From Voacanga thouarsii (taxonomy: Eukaryota; Streptophyta; Magnoliopsida; Gentianales; Apocynaceae), in NCBI GenBank assembly GCA_026120185.1, contig JANUWF010002421.1, positions 1,488,001 through 1,552,000 of the forward strand: a DNA stretch of 64,000 nucleotides, in the 5' to 3' direction. Positions 11,047 to 22,989 of the stretch are shown here, piece by piece. A program made the position numbers and the translations under genes. Numbering within the stretch: position 1 is the first letter of the stretch; every line of letters starts with the position of its first letter. The notes beneath the pieces are model-generated. The model did not search any database and was not told where the DNA came from. It worked only from the letters and a program-made list of their open reading frames with translations.

Positions 11047-13990
11047 TAGAGCCAATCATTCATGTATCTAATACCGAATGACGAAACATGACGATCATGT
11101 TTTTCTTGGGATAGTGCTTTCGTAAACGAGTCAGCTATATTCTTATTCGTGGGAACTCTCTCTATCTTTTTTTCCTTAGCTACTTCAAAAATGGCTATGT
11201 ACTCTGCTTCTGTCGTAGAGTTGGCAATAGTCTCTTGTTTGGAACTTTTCCAACTTGTTGCCCCTCCACACAACGTAAACACATAGCCAGATTGTGATTT
11301 GAAATTATCTTTGTCAAATTAAAAACTGGCAACAGTATATTCATTTATTTTCAAATCACCTTCTCCATATACTAAGAACATATCCTTAGTCCTTCGTAGG
11401 TACTCAAGAATGTTCTTTACAGCCGCCCAATGACCCTCACCAGGGTCAGATTGGTATTTGCTCATCAAACTGAGAGCACAAGATACATCGGGCCTAGTAC
11501 ATATCATAGCATACATGATAGATCCAACTGCCGAGACATATAGAATCTTACTCATGCAATCCCTTTCAACTTGTGTCTTGGGAGACATCAACTTTAAAAG
11601 GCTTACACCATGTGACATGGGTAAGAATCCTTTTCGGATTGATCTATGCTAAACCTTTTTAGCACTTTATCGATGTTTGTAGAATACAACAGATCTAGCA
11701 ACCTTTTGGATATATATCTATAGATCCTTATTTCGAGAATATAGGTTGCTTCACCAAGGTCTTCCATGGAGAATTGTTTGGACAACCAAACTTTAACTAT
11801 TTGTAAGACAGGTATATCGTTTCCTATTAGTAATATGTCATCTACATAAAGCAGTAAGAAAACGATTGCACTCCCACTAACCTTTTTATATACACAAGGC
11901 TCATCCATGTTTTGAATGAAACCAAACTCTTTGATTGTTTCATCAAAATGGATATTTCAACTCCTAGAAACTTGCTTAAGTCCATAAATGCACCTTTGTA
12001 GCTTGCACACCTTTATGCTATCATTGGATGTGAAACCCTCAGGTTGTGTCATATACACTTTTTCAGTCAGATTTCTATTTAGGAAAGCTATTTTCACATC
12101 CATTTGTCAAATCTCATAATCATGAACAGCAGCAATGGCTAGGAGTATCTTGATAGATTTCAACATGGCTACTGGCGAGAAGGTTTTATAATAGTCAATA
12201 CCATGTTGTTGACGATAACCTTTTGCCACTAGTCGTGCTTTATAGGTAACTAAGTTACCATCCATGTCAGTTTTCTTCTTGAAAACCCACTTGCACCCAA
12301 TAGGTTTAATTGCTTTGGGTGGATCAACTAATGTCCATACTTGGTTGTCGTATATGGAATCCATCTCTGACTGTATGGCCTCAAGCCATTTTCCATATTC
12401 TGAACTATTCAGAACATCCTTGTAGGTAGTAGGCTCATCTTCATCTATGAGCAATACGTCATTGTGGTCACTAATAAGAAATCCATATCTCTCAGGTGCC
12501 ACACGTATCCTACTAGATCTACGAGGTTCTTTTGTATTAGACGGTTTATCTATACTCTCAATAGATGTGGGGTTAGACGATTGATCCTCGTTTGTTTGAT
12601 CTTCATGAACTTCACTAAGTTTAATCTTACTCCCATTGTCCTCTTTGAGCATGTGTTCATTCTCTAAGAAGAAGACATGCTTCGAAACGAACAATTTATT
12701 TTTGGAGGGTAGATAGAAGTAATATCCGAAAGATTCTTTCGGATATCCCACAAACAAACACTTGTCAGATTACTATCAAGTTTGTCTAACTATGGCCTTT
12801 TAACAAAAGCAGGACAACCACATACTCGCAAGTGAGATAATTTTGGTCTCTTACCAAAGAACATCTCAAATGGGGTAGTATCAACCGATTTTGTTGGAAC
12901 TCTGTTTAGTACATAAACAGAAGTCTCTAATGCATGCCCCCAAAATGATTTTGGTAGGTCTACAGAAGCCATCATAGTCCGTACCATGTCTAGAAGGGTT
13001 CGATTCCTTCTCTCAGATACACCGTTATGTTAAGGTGTATGTGGTGGAGTCCATTGAGATAATATCCCATTATCTCTAGGATAACTCAAAAACTCTTGGC
13101 TCAAGTATTCTCTACCTTGGAGTTTAATACATTTGCCAAGTTGTTTCTCTATTTCATTCTCGAAGTCTTTGAACCTTTCAAAGGCCTCAAATTTGTATTG
13201 CATTAACTACAAATACCCGTATAATGAGAAATCATCGATAAAGGTTATGAAATAATTATAACCTCCTCTTGCTTGTATTGACATTGGGCTACATACATCA
13301 GAATGTATGAGTTCTAATAACTCCTTGGCCCGTTCTCCTTTTCCTAGAAAAGGAGTTTTAGTCATTTTGCCTAGTTAACAAGTTTGCATGTGCCATATAA
13401 TTTAAAATCAAATGACCCTAAGTCACCAAGCTTGTGTAGCTTAGAAACATGATTTTCGTTTACATGGCCCAAACGACAATGCCATAAGTAAGAGGTATTA
13501 GAGTTATCTATTTTAGGTTTCTTATTATTTATATTGAGAACTGGATTATCCAAGTCTAGAACATATAAACCATTAACCAAAGTTGCTGAACCATAATGAA
13601 TATCATTCAATGAAAAAGAACAACATTTATTCTTAAATATTAAATGAATCCACATGAGTCTAAACACGTAATTGAGATAATATTTTTCATTAAAACTGGT
13701 ACATAATAATAGTTTTACAGTTCTAGAATTAATCCCGAAGATAGGTTTGCTCGTATGTCCCTACAGCAAGTGCAACAACCTTTGCCCCATTTGCAGTATG
13801 TAGGTCCACATCGTCTTTCTCTAGCCTTCTACTGCTCTTTAGTCCCTGCAAGTTATTGCACAAATGAGATCCACATCCGATATCTAATACCTATATCTCA
13901 TTTCTAAAGACAGTATTTATCTCAATCATAAACATACCCGGAGTAGAAGTAGAATTGCTTGTAAGCTTCTCTTTCTGCTTCTTGTCTTTA
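11046..13990 (-). pseudogene. Angela-1 pol: protease, integrase, RT, partial RNase H (broken)
   Basis: The protease motif is DIG instead of DTG (13876-13884), with a stop just before it. The pre-integrase zinc region (13667-13371) has LWHCRLGHVN and a frameshift at TCKLVN. Integrase (about 13370-12790) keeps NGVSERRNRTL, but the segment with the second catalytic Asp is deleted near 13115. RT (about 12500-11600) has GCKWVFKKK, ARLVAKGYRQ and an intact YVDD (11837-11848). RNase H keeps [19 protein letters not shown] and TEAEYIA, then jumps to [16 protein letters not shown] and GIRYMNDWL. About 60 residues usually lie in between and are missing (junction near 11175). The frame is broken by several stops and shifts. 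Confidence 0.9.
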
Positions 13991-14022
13991 ATGGTCTCCA
14001 AGTAAGCTTTTCAGTTGCGCCT

Positions 14023-14775
14023 CTAGTAGCCGATCTTCCCACAATGATGGCATGGGCCCTTGGTAGTTGCATCCTTCTTGTTCACACCATCTTTGGGTTT
14101 CATAAGAGCCTTCTTCTTCTTTTTTTGAACTTTCTTCTTAGAAGAGGAAGATTCTTCTATTAAAACTGCATTGGAATCCTTCTTCATGGAGGACTCCACA
14201 GTTTTGAGAAGATTGATCAACTCAGGAATAGTGGACTCAATCTTGTTCATCTGATAGTTAATCACAAATTGTGAGAAACTATTTGGTAAAGATTGAAGAA
14301 TTAAGTCAACACTTAAGTCATGATCTATCGCGAACCTGAGAGATCCAAGCTTCTCTATTAAGCCCAGCATTTTCAGCCTATGAGTGGCCGTAGAAGAACC
14401 TTCTGCCATTTTACAACGAAATAGTTGCTTCGAGATCTCATGTCTCTCAGTTTTGGCTTGGGCATCAAATAGCTCTCGAAGATGTAGTATAATCGATTGA
14501 GCATCAATATGCTCCTGCTGTTTTTGCAACTCGGGAGTCATGGATGCCAGCATAATACATGATGATGTATCACTATCCTCCTTATGCCTTTTGTGGATAG
14601 CATGCTTATAAGCATGAGCATCTTGAGCTGGTGGTGGCGGAATAGGAGCATCTAGCACGTAGAGTAACTTTTCTGGTTTGAGAACGATTCTCAAATTTTT
14701 ATACCAGTCGAGATAGTTTGATTCGGTTAACTTGTTGGTTTCCAAGATGCTACGTAAGTCTAGGTTTGTTGACAT
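14023..14775 (-). pseudogene. Angela-1 gag, truncated inside the zinc knuckle
   Basis: A 250-codon frame from a plain ATG. It begins MSTNLDLRSILETNKL and has the conserved Angela gag core (SCIMLASMTPELQKQ, ILQSLPNSF). A Lys-rich stretch leads to the zinc knuckle CHHCGKIGY. There a TAG replaces a Trp codon that is intact in Angela-2 (TGG), so the CCHC knuckle is cut short. Gag would form the virus-like particle and bind the RNA. This is the longest open frame of the element. The pol frame lies downstream on the minus strand. Confidence 0.9.
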
Positions 14776-16606
14776 GATGCAAGTGACCTAGATGTAAAGA
14801 TAGAGAACATTAGCTACTTGTATATGCATATAATATGCAAATAATTAGGACTTTAATTAAACGCATTTTTTACTCCACTGTTTTACTCAAACTAATAGCC
14901 CCCACTATTGATTCAAAAAAGCCCGTTGGAAGCTTTCCTAGTGGATCAGTATCCAAATTCCTCAAGAATAACCTTGGGTTTGCCCAACAAGCCACCCTTG
15001 AGTTCATTGGTAGGTATCCAATACCAATTACATCGTATATAACTACCAGATCATTGGGTGATTAAGAACTTTTAATCTTAAAGCCTTTTGGGCTATCCCA
15101 ACTTTTCCTCTAAATTTCTTTATGCTTGAGTTTGCCTAACCGGGATAAAGAATTTAGTTAAACCTAACCCATTAATCATGAATTTAATTCCAAAGGACTT
15201 TAATTCCATAGCTTGAACACGCCCGATGTCAAGTAGGCTTGGGTTTGCCCAACAACCTAGTCTTGAAAAAGGACTCTCGTTCTTACTATATTAACGGAAA
15301 GAATTAGGTTTAATATTAATTGAGGGATTTGTTCCTTTTAGTAATTTCATTGAATGACATGATTAAAAATCAATAAATCACATAATTGATAATCATGGTA
15401 ATAAAGCGATTACGTGGTATGGTTATGGACTTTACCCTAAATTAATTTCTTTGAGCCATAAAAGAAATTAATATAGTTAACCTTATGTGTTCATGCATGA
15501 TTCAATTAGAAGGTCTTACCTTCTCGCCTTGTTTTGGTTGCCATCTCCAAAATAAAATAAGTCTACTCCTATCTAACATATATAGACTAATTGCATAATT
15601 TTCTAAAAGAGAGAAAACCTCAAGTTACATTCGAGGGGAAAATAAACATATACTATGCTTAACCATCCACCATGCCATTGACTATGCTTAACCAAAATAA
15701 GCATATACTTTTATTATTCCAAAATTATTATTTTGAAAAAATAAAACAAAATCTAAAATCAATATTTTAGAAATAAACATTAATTTAAAAAATTTAAAAT
15801 CACTATTTTGAAAAATAAAATTGTTTGTCTCAAAACTAATTTTGAGAAAATGCTTTTGAGTCCCATCTCGCAATGATAACGGTGGTCCCGCTGGCCGGTT
15901 AGCGGGCAGGGGTCAAGGAGGCAGCGCCCTCTTGGAAAATTTTTTATTTTGCCACCTCTCATCAAATGAGATTTTTCCCTTTTCAAAATTCTATTCCAAT
16001 TTTTTTTTCTTTTAAACAGCTAGATTGTGCAAAATAGAGCACAACCGGCACCGGTTTGGATGCCAGAGCCAGCGCCGGCTCTGTTCTGGTTTCCAAAAAA
16101 ATTTCTCTTCCAAAAATGATTTATGGACATCACGAACAGAACGGAACCAATGCCGGTTTGGAGGCCAGAGCTGGTGCCGGCTGTAGTCGAGAAGTGGCGA
16201 CGATTTTAAAAAAAAAAAAATTCTGGAAACAATTTTTGGTGCCCTAATCTTCTGCAGAATTTCAGTGAGAACAATTCTTAACAGAATTTTCTGTTTTGAA
16301 GCTCAAAACAACCAATTTGTTAGTTTAGACAAGATAAAACAAAAAGTCAAATTCACAAGATGAAACAGAGGGCAACTACCATGTTTAAGAAAACGTTTTT
16401 TTGCAGAAAATTTTCAGCACATAAAAAAAGCACGTTTTGAAATATGTTATAACTTTTACACAATTATATTGTGCTACAAACCAAACCCACAAAGCTCGAA
16501 ACGATTTCGACTCGAGTGAAAATGATTTTCATAGCGAACAAAGACAAGCACGAATACATGAAAATAGTTTTTCATGCCAAAACAATGTCCATAAAACCAC
16601 ACATAG
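14776..16606 (-). mobile_element. Angela-1 leader (untranslated region before gag)
   Basis: About 1.83 kb between the primer-binding site and the gag ATG, comparable with the long leaders of BARE/Angela elements. No long ORF is seen. It contains a GC-rich imperfect direct repeat (about 16036-16085 and 16136-16190) around the motif 'ccggtttgga'. AT-rich stretches near 15700-15830 are otherwise featureless. The same leader is present in Angela-2 (62933-64000) and, on the other strand, in the relic at 43440-44015. Confidence 0.8.
16036..16190. repeat. GC-rich imperfect direct repeat in Angela-1 leader
   Basis: Two copies about 100 bp apart share 'gccggtttgga', 'gccagagc' and 'gccggct'. They stand out against the AT-rich leader. 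A packaging or dimerisation role is possible for leader repeats but is not shown. Confidence 0.6.
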
Positions 16607-16622
16607 CATGGCTCTGATAGCA
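16607..16622 (-). other. Angela-1 primer-binding site (initiator Met-tRNA type)
   Basis: On the minus strand it reads TGCTATCAGAGCCATG, one base from the LTR edge. It differs at one position from the TGGTATCAGAGCCATG expected for pairing with the 3' end of tRNA-iMet. Confidence 0.85.
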
Positions 16623-16623
16623 G

Positions 16624-18352
16624 TGTTGGGTATTTTAGGCTCATATCCTATACAGAGTAGCGGAAAATAAAGCGAGATACCATCCCAGGACCCGCCTATG
16701 TGTGAAAAACATGACATAAAGATAATAAAGGTAGCAGCTCTTTACCTTTGTTTGATCATCTGAAGAACAAAAATTTCTTCTTCAAGTTGAGGTGCGATCC
16801 AGCAATCCTTTTATGCAAACTCCACGTGGGTTGAATATCTAACTACTATAATCATAGTGTGTGGTTATCTCTAACAGTAATTCATACAGAGAAATACTCA
16901 AGCACCAAAATATTTCTGTGCTATCAAAAAATAAGGCGACTAGGGCTGTTTTTGTTTTCAGCAAAATGAGAGAGAAAATAGAGAGAAGAAGATGTTTGTT
17001 TTGTGGCTCCTATTTTCATGTGAATCACCCTTGGATTAGGGTTTCGAGCATATCCAATATATGTTCCAAAATCCACTGAAAATCCGAAATTCTAAAACAA
17101 TTAGAATTTCCAAATTGTAATTAGAAAATTAAGTTCCCACAATTACAACTTCGACCACAAATTATAACTAATGATAATTTGTCCACAACAATTTCTCTTT
17201 CTCGCAATTAACCTCTCTATGTTATCAAATAACATCTTGAGTATATAATCCTCTATTGTGTGTGACATATTAGGTTTCATAGTTAATTGGTAGCGAACAT
17301 GAAATAATCCAAATGTCTTTGAGATTAATAATCCATAATTAATTAAAATTAATCTTATTAATTCTAATCAGGATTGGTTTATTAATCCATCAATTAATAA
17401 ACCCATATTCCCAGATCATGAGCGGTATCTAGTAACACATCATGACCACCCAAGAGTCCAGGAAGTCAAGTGGCTTGACATGAACCTTTTAATAACAAAC
17501 TACAGTGCAATTAACTCTTTTCACCATATAATATCTCATTCGGTTAGGAGTACAGAATTAGTGCCAACTCCCTCCAAAATATATTAATTTTGGCCTAAAT
17601 ATAATAGTACTTGTACCAGGAACCCACTATTCTAGATGTGTATCAATTGAAATAGTTTCCAATACACAGTCGCCTTGGCCAAGGACTTCTCGAGTAGTAA
17701 TTCCTACAAGTGGCCGTGAGATATTCGCCCATACTATTAGGAGTGATGAATCCTTTATTGACCATCTCAACTACTTTATTTTACCTTATAATGTACCCAA
17801 TATCCATCATATAGGTGGCCCTTGATCGAGCTCCGGAGATTGGAATCAAAGTACAAAGCTTAGCGAACAAAGTACCTTGGAGATCTCAAGTCTGAGGATA
17901 CTTGCACGTTTGCTATATTGAGATTATATCGCTGGCACTAAATAGTTATCCATGTGATTATCTCGAAGTTAGGTCATCCAATGAACTTATTCCATTAACA
18001 AGCATCCACGTGTTAACTTTGAGTATCTCAATACTCACGGTTATGAGAACCACCGCCAGATCAAATCAGGAAGTCTAACACATGCTAGTCTTAACGCATT
18101 AATGATGTCTTATCTCATTAATACTATGACCAGGGACTATTTAAGTACTAACACCTTCCAGTATAGTCGGAATCTCATATCATGATTTCTATTATGATTT
18201 CCTTAACACAGTATTGTACTAGGGACTTTATCGAATAGTTATATTACTTAAAGTAAACAAAAGAAACTGTAAGATAAATAATGCCTTTTTATTAAAATAA
18301 AATGTGTTATATACAATGTACAAATGATTTCCTCTAAGGCACAACACTAACA
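16624..18352 (-). repeat. Angela-1 5' LTR
   Basis: A 1729-bp LTR beside the primer-binding site, starting TGTTGGGTA and ending ACACTAACA in plus-strand view. It pairs with 9302-11031 over its full length. It would supply the promoter and the start of the transcript, which runs leftwards. Confidence 0.92.
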
Positions 18353-18357
18353 TGTTG
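18353..18357. repeat. Target-site duplication TGTTG, right copy
   Basis: Exact repeat of 9297-9301. Confidence 0.9.
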
Positions 18358-19238
18358 TTCCCTTTTTGTCATGAGAATTGAATCTAAAACCTATTGGCTA
18401 CGTCTTTTTGGGTAAACTTGTACATTAGGAATGAAATAGTTAGATCTTGAGAATTTGAATGAATCTTGTTTAGGTTTTAGTAAAAGTGACACCATATTGT
18501 TTCTAAGGACTTGATATGGTGATTGTGATGATTTATAAGCATAGAATTTAGATTAATCTTTGTTCTATGATTGTTCAACTTGTCTTTATTCCGGAAGTGT
18601 AAATGTGGTTTGTGGTAAAATAATGACAGAATAAAGTAAGGTTGTACAAAGGCTGAAAAATCCTTATTTATATCTTTACTAGGCCTTTGTATTACCTTAT
18701 CCAATCCACAAGAATATAGAAAAACTTCTGGAGTAGGGTAATACAAAAGCTGAAAAATCATTATTATACATCTTTACTAGGCTTTAGCATTACCTCACTA
18801 CAAGAAAAAGAAAAGAATTGAAAAAGCATTGAGGGAATGAAGTGCGCTTATAGACTAATCCTATATTTGCCTATTTGGACTATGGTGGTTGGGAGATCAT
18901 AGAACTTATAATTAACTTATTGGGCCTAGCTTATATGAATCACATGACTTGATTTCAAAACCCAAAGAATCAAAATGGAATGCCATGAATAAGCATAGAC
19001 TTGTTTAACTTAACTTCGATGGCTTTGATTATTTTATTCCTAATTTATTACTTTACACAAAAATCGGCTTGGCTAATTGGGTTTTGGACTTTATTTTCAA
19101 ATCAAATGGGAAATAATACCTTTCCTATCTTGACTTACCTATGTTCAAAAGTCTCATCCTATCTTATGAAAAGACTTTTTGCTTGTGCTGTTTTATGGTT
19201 TGCATGAGGACGAGCAAAGGTTTAAGTGTGGAGTTCTA
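18358..19238 (+). mobile_element. Athila 3' untranslated region, right part, with polypurine-like end
   Basis: Continues 8791-9301 after removal of Angela-1. No coding sequence is recognised. Near the end, 'gaggacgagcaaaggtttaa' followed by 'gtgtggagttcta' (about 19206-19238) resembles the conserved polypurine region that precedes the 3' LTR of Athila/Tat elements. A direct repeat lies at 18644-18795. Confidence 0.6.
18644..18795 (+). repeat. Imperfect direct repeat of about 55 bp
   Basis: 'ggctgaaaaatccttattt' with 'tctttactaggcctttgtat' recurs as 'agctgaaaaatcattatta' with 'tctttactaggctttagcat' about 97 bp later. It is probably a local duplication in the Athila 3' region. Confidence 0.7.
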
Positions 19239-19429
19239 TGATGAGGCTTCATCATATATACATTTTCTATTGTTTTTGTGCTTCAATTGAGATAAATTGT
19301 TATTTAAATCACTACTCACCATACCACTCTCATCTTATTTTTGCAAGAAAATGGAAAAGATCAAGTAAAGAGAAAATGAAGAAGAAAAAGGAAGAAGATG
19401 GGAGAAAATAGAAAAGTTTGAATGCTCAG
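19239..19429 (+). mobile_element. Start of Athila 3' LTR (truncated)
   Basis: TGATGAGGCTTCATC directly after the polypurine-like region resembles the TGATAGGGCCTCAATT start of the solo LTR at 6680. Only about 190 bp remain before an inverted LTR fragment begins at 19430. Confidence 0.45.
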
Positions 19430-20080
19430 TGATGCGTAAATTTTGGGTGTATAAAAATAATTAAATTTAAATCCATCCCTTTGTCAAGTTTTAATTAAAA
19501 TATTCATCCCGAAATACACATACGAGAAAGTATACTCATCACAAGCTTAGTATAGGGAATTAACGAGTATCGATTCTCAATGGAACAAGTACACACTAAT
19601 CACTATTCATTCGTTGTTTAACTAGCCCAAATAAAGTGGGAAAATAATAAAAAGAAAAATAAAGAAATATGTACAACTCAAGGATGTAGGATTATGCAAT
19701 TTAGACAAGTATCCTAGAAAGCATGATAATGAACCAACTAGAAATTCTCTCAATTAATTATCATCTTGGCATCATAATGGAATATAAAGTAAAATTCAAT
19801 CATTTCCCAAGTCATGAATCTACTTAGATAAATTCCACTTCTTTTCACAATCTATGGAATTACTATCTTTTGATTAATATTAATAGATTTGCCAATCAGG
19901 CTAACATAACCAAAACATGCATTAGGCTCATTTTCTTATAAGTATGAAATTACCTATTAACCCTTTACTCAATGTGAAATCAACTAATCATTGATTACTT
20001 AGTCTTATAATCCTAACTTCATCGCCTAAGTCTATTAAGATTAGACAAATATGAAATCAATGCAATGAAACTTGTTAGCC
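19430..20080 (-). mobile_element. Inverted Athila-type LTR fragment
   Basis: Starts TGATGCGTAAATTTTGGGTG, the reverse complement of the end of the solo LTR (8541-8566). It follows the right half of that LTR for about 650 bp and resembles 3250-3845 most closely. The outer half is missing. It lies head-on against 19239-19429, so an inversion or a separate truncated insertion is inferred. Confidence 0.7.
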
Positions 20081-20409
20081 GTAAGGGCATTCGCCTGTGT
20101 TTTGACTTATGACAAATATTGATGATGACTAACTTGTGTGATCTATATGTGATAGGACATGTATGAGCTCAGTTCTTCCAAGGTGTGCAAATAAGATTGC
20201 TAAGCAAGTCTTGAGCAATAGAATCCAAGAATGGGTGATTAAGTAGAAGACCAAGCTTAAGAGATTGCTTACCAAGAGATCCTTATGGAAGAACCTTAAA
20301 CTAGGAATCTTTGTTAAGGTATTATCTGTGTAAATTCCTACGTATTCTTTAACTTATGATTCAGTTTATTTCTACTTTGAAGCACACAAATAAAAAGATT
20401 TCAAAGTCT

Positions 20410-20580
20410 TAAGTCTTCAGAATTTTGGATTAAATAGTTTGGATGGTTTTGCATCCAAAAGCTTCATCCAAAACTTTGTGAACAGTGTCAAATCGATTCT
20501 GCCTAAAAAAGTGTCATTTTGGACTAACTTTTTGGACGTACCATCGTCCAATTCTTGAGTCCAAAACTCTGGCAAACCTA
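20410..20580. promoter_or_regulatory. TTTTGGAY motif array upstream of the SIRE TATA box
   Basis: At least six copies of TTTTGGA(C/T) or its complement (A/G)TCCAAAA lie in about 170 bp, in both orientations. Such clustered U3 motifs often bind transcription factors. A related cluster occurs at 26270-26390. Confidence 0.45.
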
Positions 20581-20630
20581 ACAAAGCGAAACTAGCCATT
20601 TCTAGCCATTAGAGCTCTACTTTTTGCTCT

Positions 20631-20637
20631 TATAAAT
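20631..20637 (+). promoter_or_regulatory. TATA box of SIRE-like LTR
   Basis: TATAAAT follows 'tttttgctct' and precedes a pyrimidine-rich leader. Transcription is expected to start near 20660. Confidence 0.6.
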
Positions 20638-21335
20638 GGTTTAAAAACTCGACTTTAAAGTATATTGTTCTCCTATCTTTCTAAGAAACACTCTTACTCT
20701 CTAGAATACAAAAATCTCCTTTTCATAGTGCTTCAAAATGAAATCAAATTGATTAAAAAAGGTAAAGGCTATTTGAGCTCATTTATTTGTATATTTGCTC
20801 AAAAGAGTGAGCTATCTCTGTTTCATTATCAAGGTTGTTGTATAAAACCCATTTGGGGTGAACCTTGATTTGTTGGTTGATTGAGAGATTTTAGTAAAAC
20901 CAAGTATGGTGATCCTCTTATGTAATTAGTGTAGATAGATACTATTGAGTTGGGTGAATGAAATTTGGTTGAAAATCCTTAAGTGTAAGCTTAAGGTTGT
21001 AGATGTAGACCTTAGTAGATTGAACAACTTTAAATCTTGTGTTCTCTCTTTCTGCATTTAATTTCGGACAGCTGCAATCTTCCTTGTGCAAAATCTCAAA
21101 AGAAATATTTATGGTTCTCACCAACTCATTTTCACTCTTGTATTAAGTGCATCATGTGTCTTATCTAACTCAGATTTTAGTTAATCTTTAAGTCATTTCG
21201 TAAGCTTCTTGTTGTATTAGTTGCAATCTCTTCGATCTGAAATACAAAGGAGTTTCTCAAAACAGATTTTCTAAAAGAGCAATTTAAATTTGCCAAAATT
21301 ATTATTCACCCCCCATTTGTCTAAGGTTTTTTATG

Positions 21336-21352
21336 TGATATTAGAGCCTTGG
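21336..21352 (+). other. Decayed primer-binding site of SIRE-like element
   Basis: TGATATTAGAGCCTTGG corresponds to the Met-tRNA site TGGTATCAGAGCC with two transition-type changes. It lies 44 bases before the gag ATG. Confidence 0.65.
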
Positions 21353-21395
21353 TCTACTCTATTTTCGGTGCAACAACCGTGTAGAAAAGATCCTT

Positions 21396-22960
21396 ATGGC
21401 AAACTCATCTGCTCTCTCTTATGTTGAAGGATCCTCAACAAATCAACCTCTTTTATTTAATGAAAACAATAGAATGAAGATTTATGCTTGTTCAATCAAC
21501 TTTGAGCTATGGAATCTAATTGAGAATGATCCATTTGTTCCATTAAAATTTGTTGATTGTAGAAAAGTACCTAAACAGAGAGACGAATATGATGCTGAAG
21601 ATAATGCCAAAATCACATTAAATTTTCAAGTTATGAATATTCTGTGTTGTTTGATGCCACTAAATATAACCGAATTTATGGCTATGTTTTAGCCCATGAT
21701 ACATAGAGATTACTTAAAGTCACCCATGAGGGGATAAATCAAGTAAATAAGTCTAAGTTAAGACTTTTGATTCATGATTATGAATTGTTCACGATGAAGA
21801 CAAGTGAAAGTATAATTGATATGTTTACCAGATTCACAAATATTATAAATGGACGTAAAGTCTCTAGGAAATTTTATTCCCTTAGTGAACAAAAAAAAAA
21901 AAAAAAATCTAGATGCTTTGCCTAAGAGCTGGCAACCAAAAGCTCTAGCTGTGGAAGAATCTAAGGATCTGAAAACCTTATTGACTGAAGAGCTATTTGG
22001 CTCTATCCTAATGCATGAAATGACTCTCAAGAGATTTTAAGAATCTGATGATCATGACAAAGGAAAAAAGGGAAATAGCACTGAAAGCTGCTAATGAGGA
22101 CGCTGAAAGTAGCCAATCTGTAAAGAAATTCAGATGAGACTGAAGAATGTTCAACAAAGAAAACTTCAAAAGAGGAAAGAAGTTTGTGAAAAGAGAGGGA
22201 TAGACCACATCATTTAAGCCTCAATGCTATGAATCCAAGAGCATGGAACATTTCATTGTTGACTGCCAAATAGCTAAAGAAAAAAAAGGCAGAATGTTCA
22301 AAAAGAAGAAGAAGGATTTGAAAGTAAAGAAGGGCAAAAAACTAATGGGAACTTGGGACCAAAATAAGTCCGAACCCAAGGAAGATGGAGACTTTGAAAA
22401 TGCAGCTGCTAACATATACTTTATGGCAATGGAAAATGAGATAAATTCTACTACCACTAATTCCATATCTGATTCACATAATTCTGATCATAAAAGCATG
22501 ATGATCCTAATAAATTGCTATTTGACATATTTCATGAACTGAAAAATCTGTCTAAAAGATATAAAGATTTGAAGATGAAAATTGACTATTTGTTTGATGA
22601 GAATGCAAAGTTGTTGAATGAGAAAAAAGGCTCTCTGGAGTCACACATGTGTGCAAATATTAAAAATGAGGTTATCATTACTTATTTACAGCTTATGTCT
22701 TTAGAAAATAAATGCTTATATGATAAAATTCGCTCTTTTGAAATTGTGGTTAGCAATGTTGATGATTTGAAAAATAGAATTTATGATCTCACTACATACA
22801 TTGAAAATTTTACAAATGGAAAAAATAATTTGGAAAAATTGCTTGGTGCACAACATATAGCTGGAAACCAAAATGGTCTAGGTTATAGGCATGAGATAAA
22901 GATAAGAATTACAAATATCACTTTGTAAAAGCTACCTCAGCATATATGACTCACAAATGT
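21396..22960 (+). pseudogene. SIRE-like copia gag (broken)
   Basis: Begins with an ATG at 21396 and the typical SIRE gag start (RMKIYACSINFELWNLIEN). It then breaks at several stops and an A-run near 21890. The zinc knuckle at about 22228 reads CYESKSMEHFIVDC, with the second Cys changed to Ser. A Lys-rich stretch and a coiled-coil-like segment (22515-22928: KRYKDLKMKIDYLFDEN, NDVDDLKN-type heptads) follow, as in SIRE gag proteins, which are longer than other copia gags. No full-length product is possible. Confidence 0.85.
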
Positions 22961-22989
22961 TGCATATATTTTGAAAACTCTAGACACAA

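Larger units (their letters stand above)
9302..18352 (-). mobile_element. Angela-1: complete Angela/BARE-like Ty1/copia element
   Basis: A 9051-bp element with LTRs of about 1.73 kb (9302-11031 and 16624-18352). Both begin TGTTGGGTA and end ACACTAACA, and TGTTG flanks the whole. On the minus strand the order is 5' LTR, methionine-tRNA primer site, a leader of about 1.8 kb, gag, protease, integrase, RT, RNase H, polypurine tract and 3' LTR. The long LTRs, long leader and gag start (MSTNLDLRSILETNKL) fit the Angela/BARE lineage. Roughly one base in ten differs between the first 130 bp of the two LTRs by eye, so the insertion is old. All enzyme domains are damaged. Confidence 0.93.
20097..21333 (+). 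mobile_element. SIRE-like copia 5' LTR
   Basis: Proposed LTR start TGTGTTTTGACTTATGAC at about 20097 and end just before the primer-binding site at 21336. It has a TATA box (20631-20637), an upstream array of TTTTGGAY motifs on both strands (about 20410-20580), and 'attcaccccccatttgtcta' near the end, as in SIRE/Maximus LTRs. The exact borders are uncertain because no intact 3' LTR was found for comparison. Confidence 0.6.

Noticed and set aside
18477..18761. 94-codon minus-strand ORF as a host gene
   Set aside because: It lies in the Athila 3' untranslated region and crosses a direct repeat. No recognisable protein.
22227..22466. Phe-rich minus-strand ORF that looks like a membrane protein
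   Set aside because: It is the shadow of Lys-rich gag codons on the plus strand.
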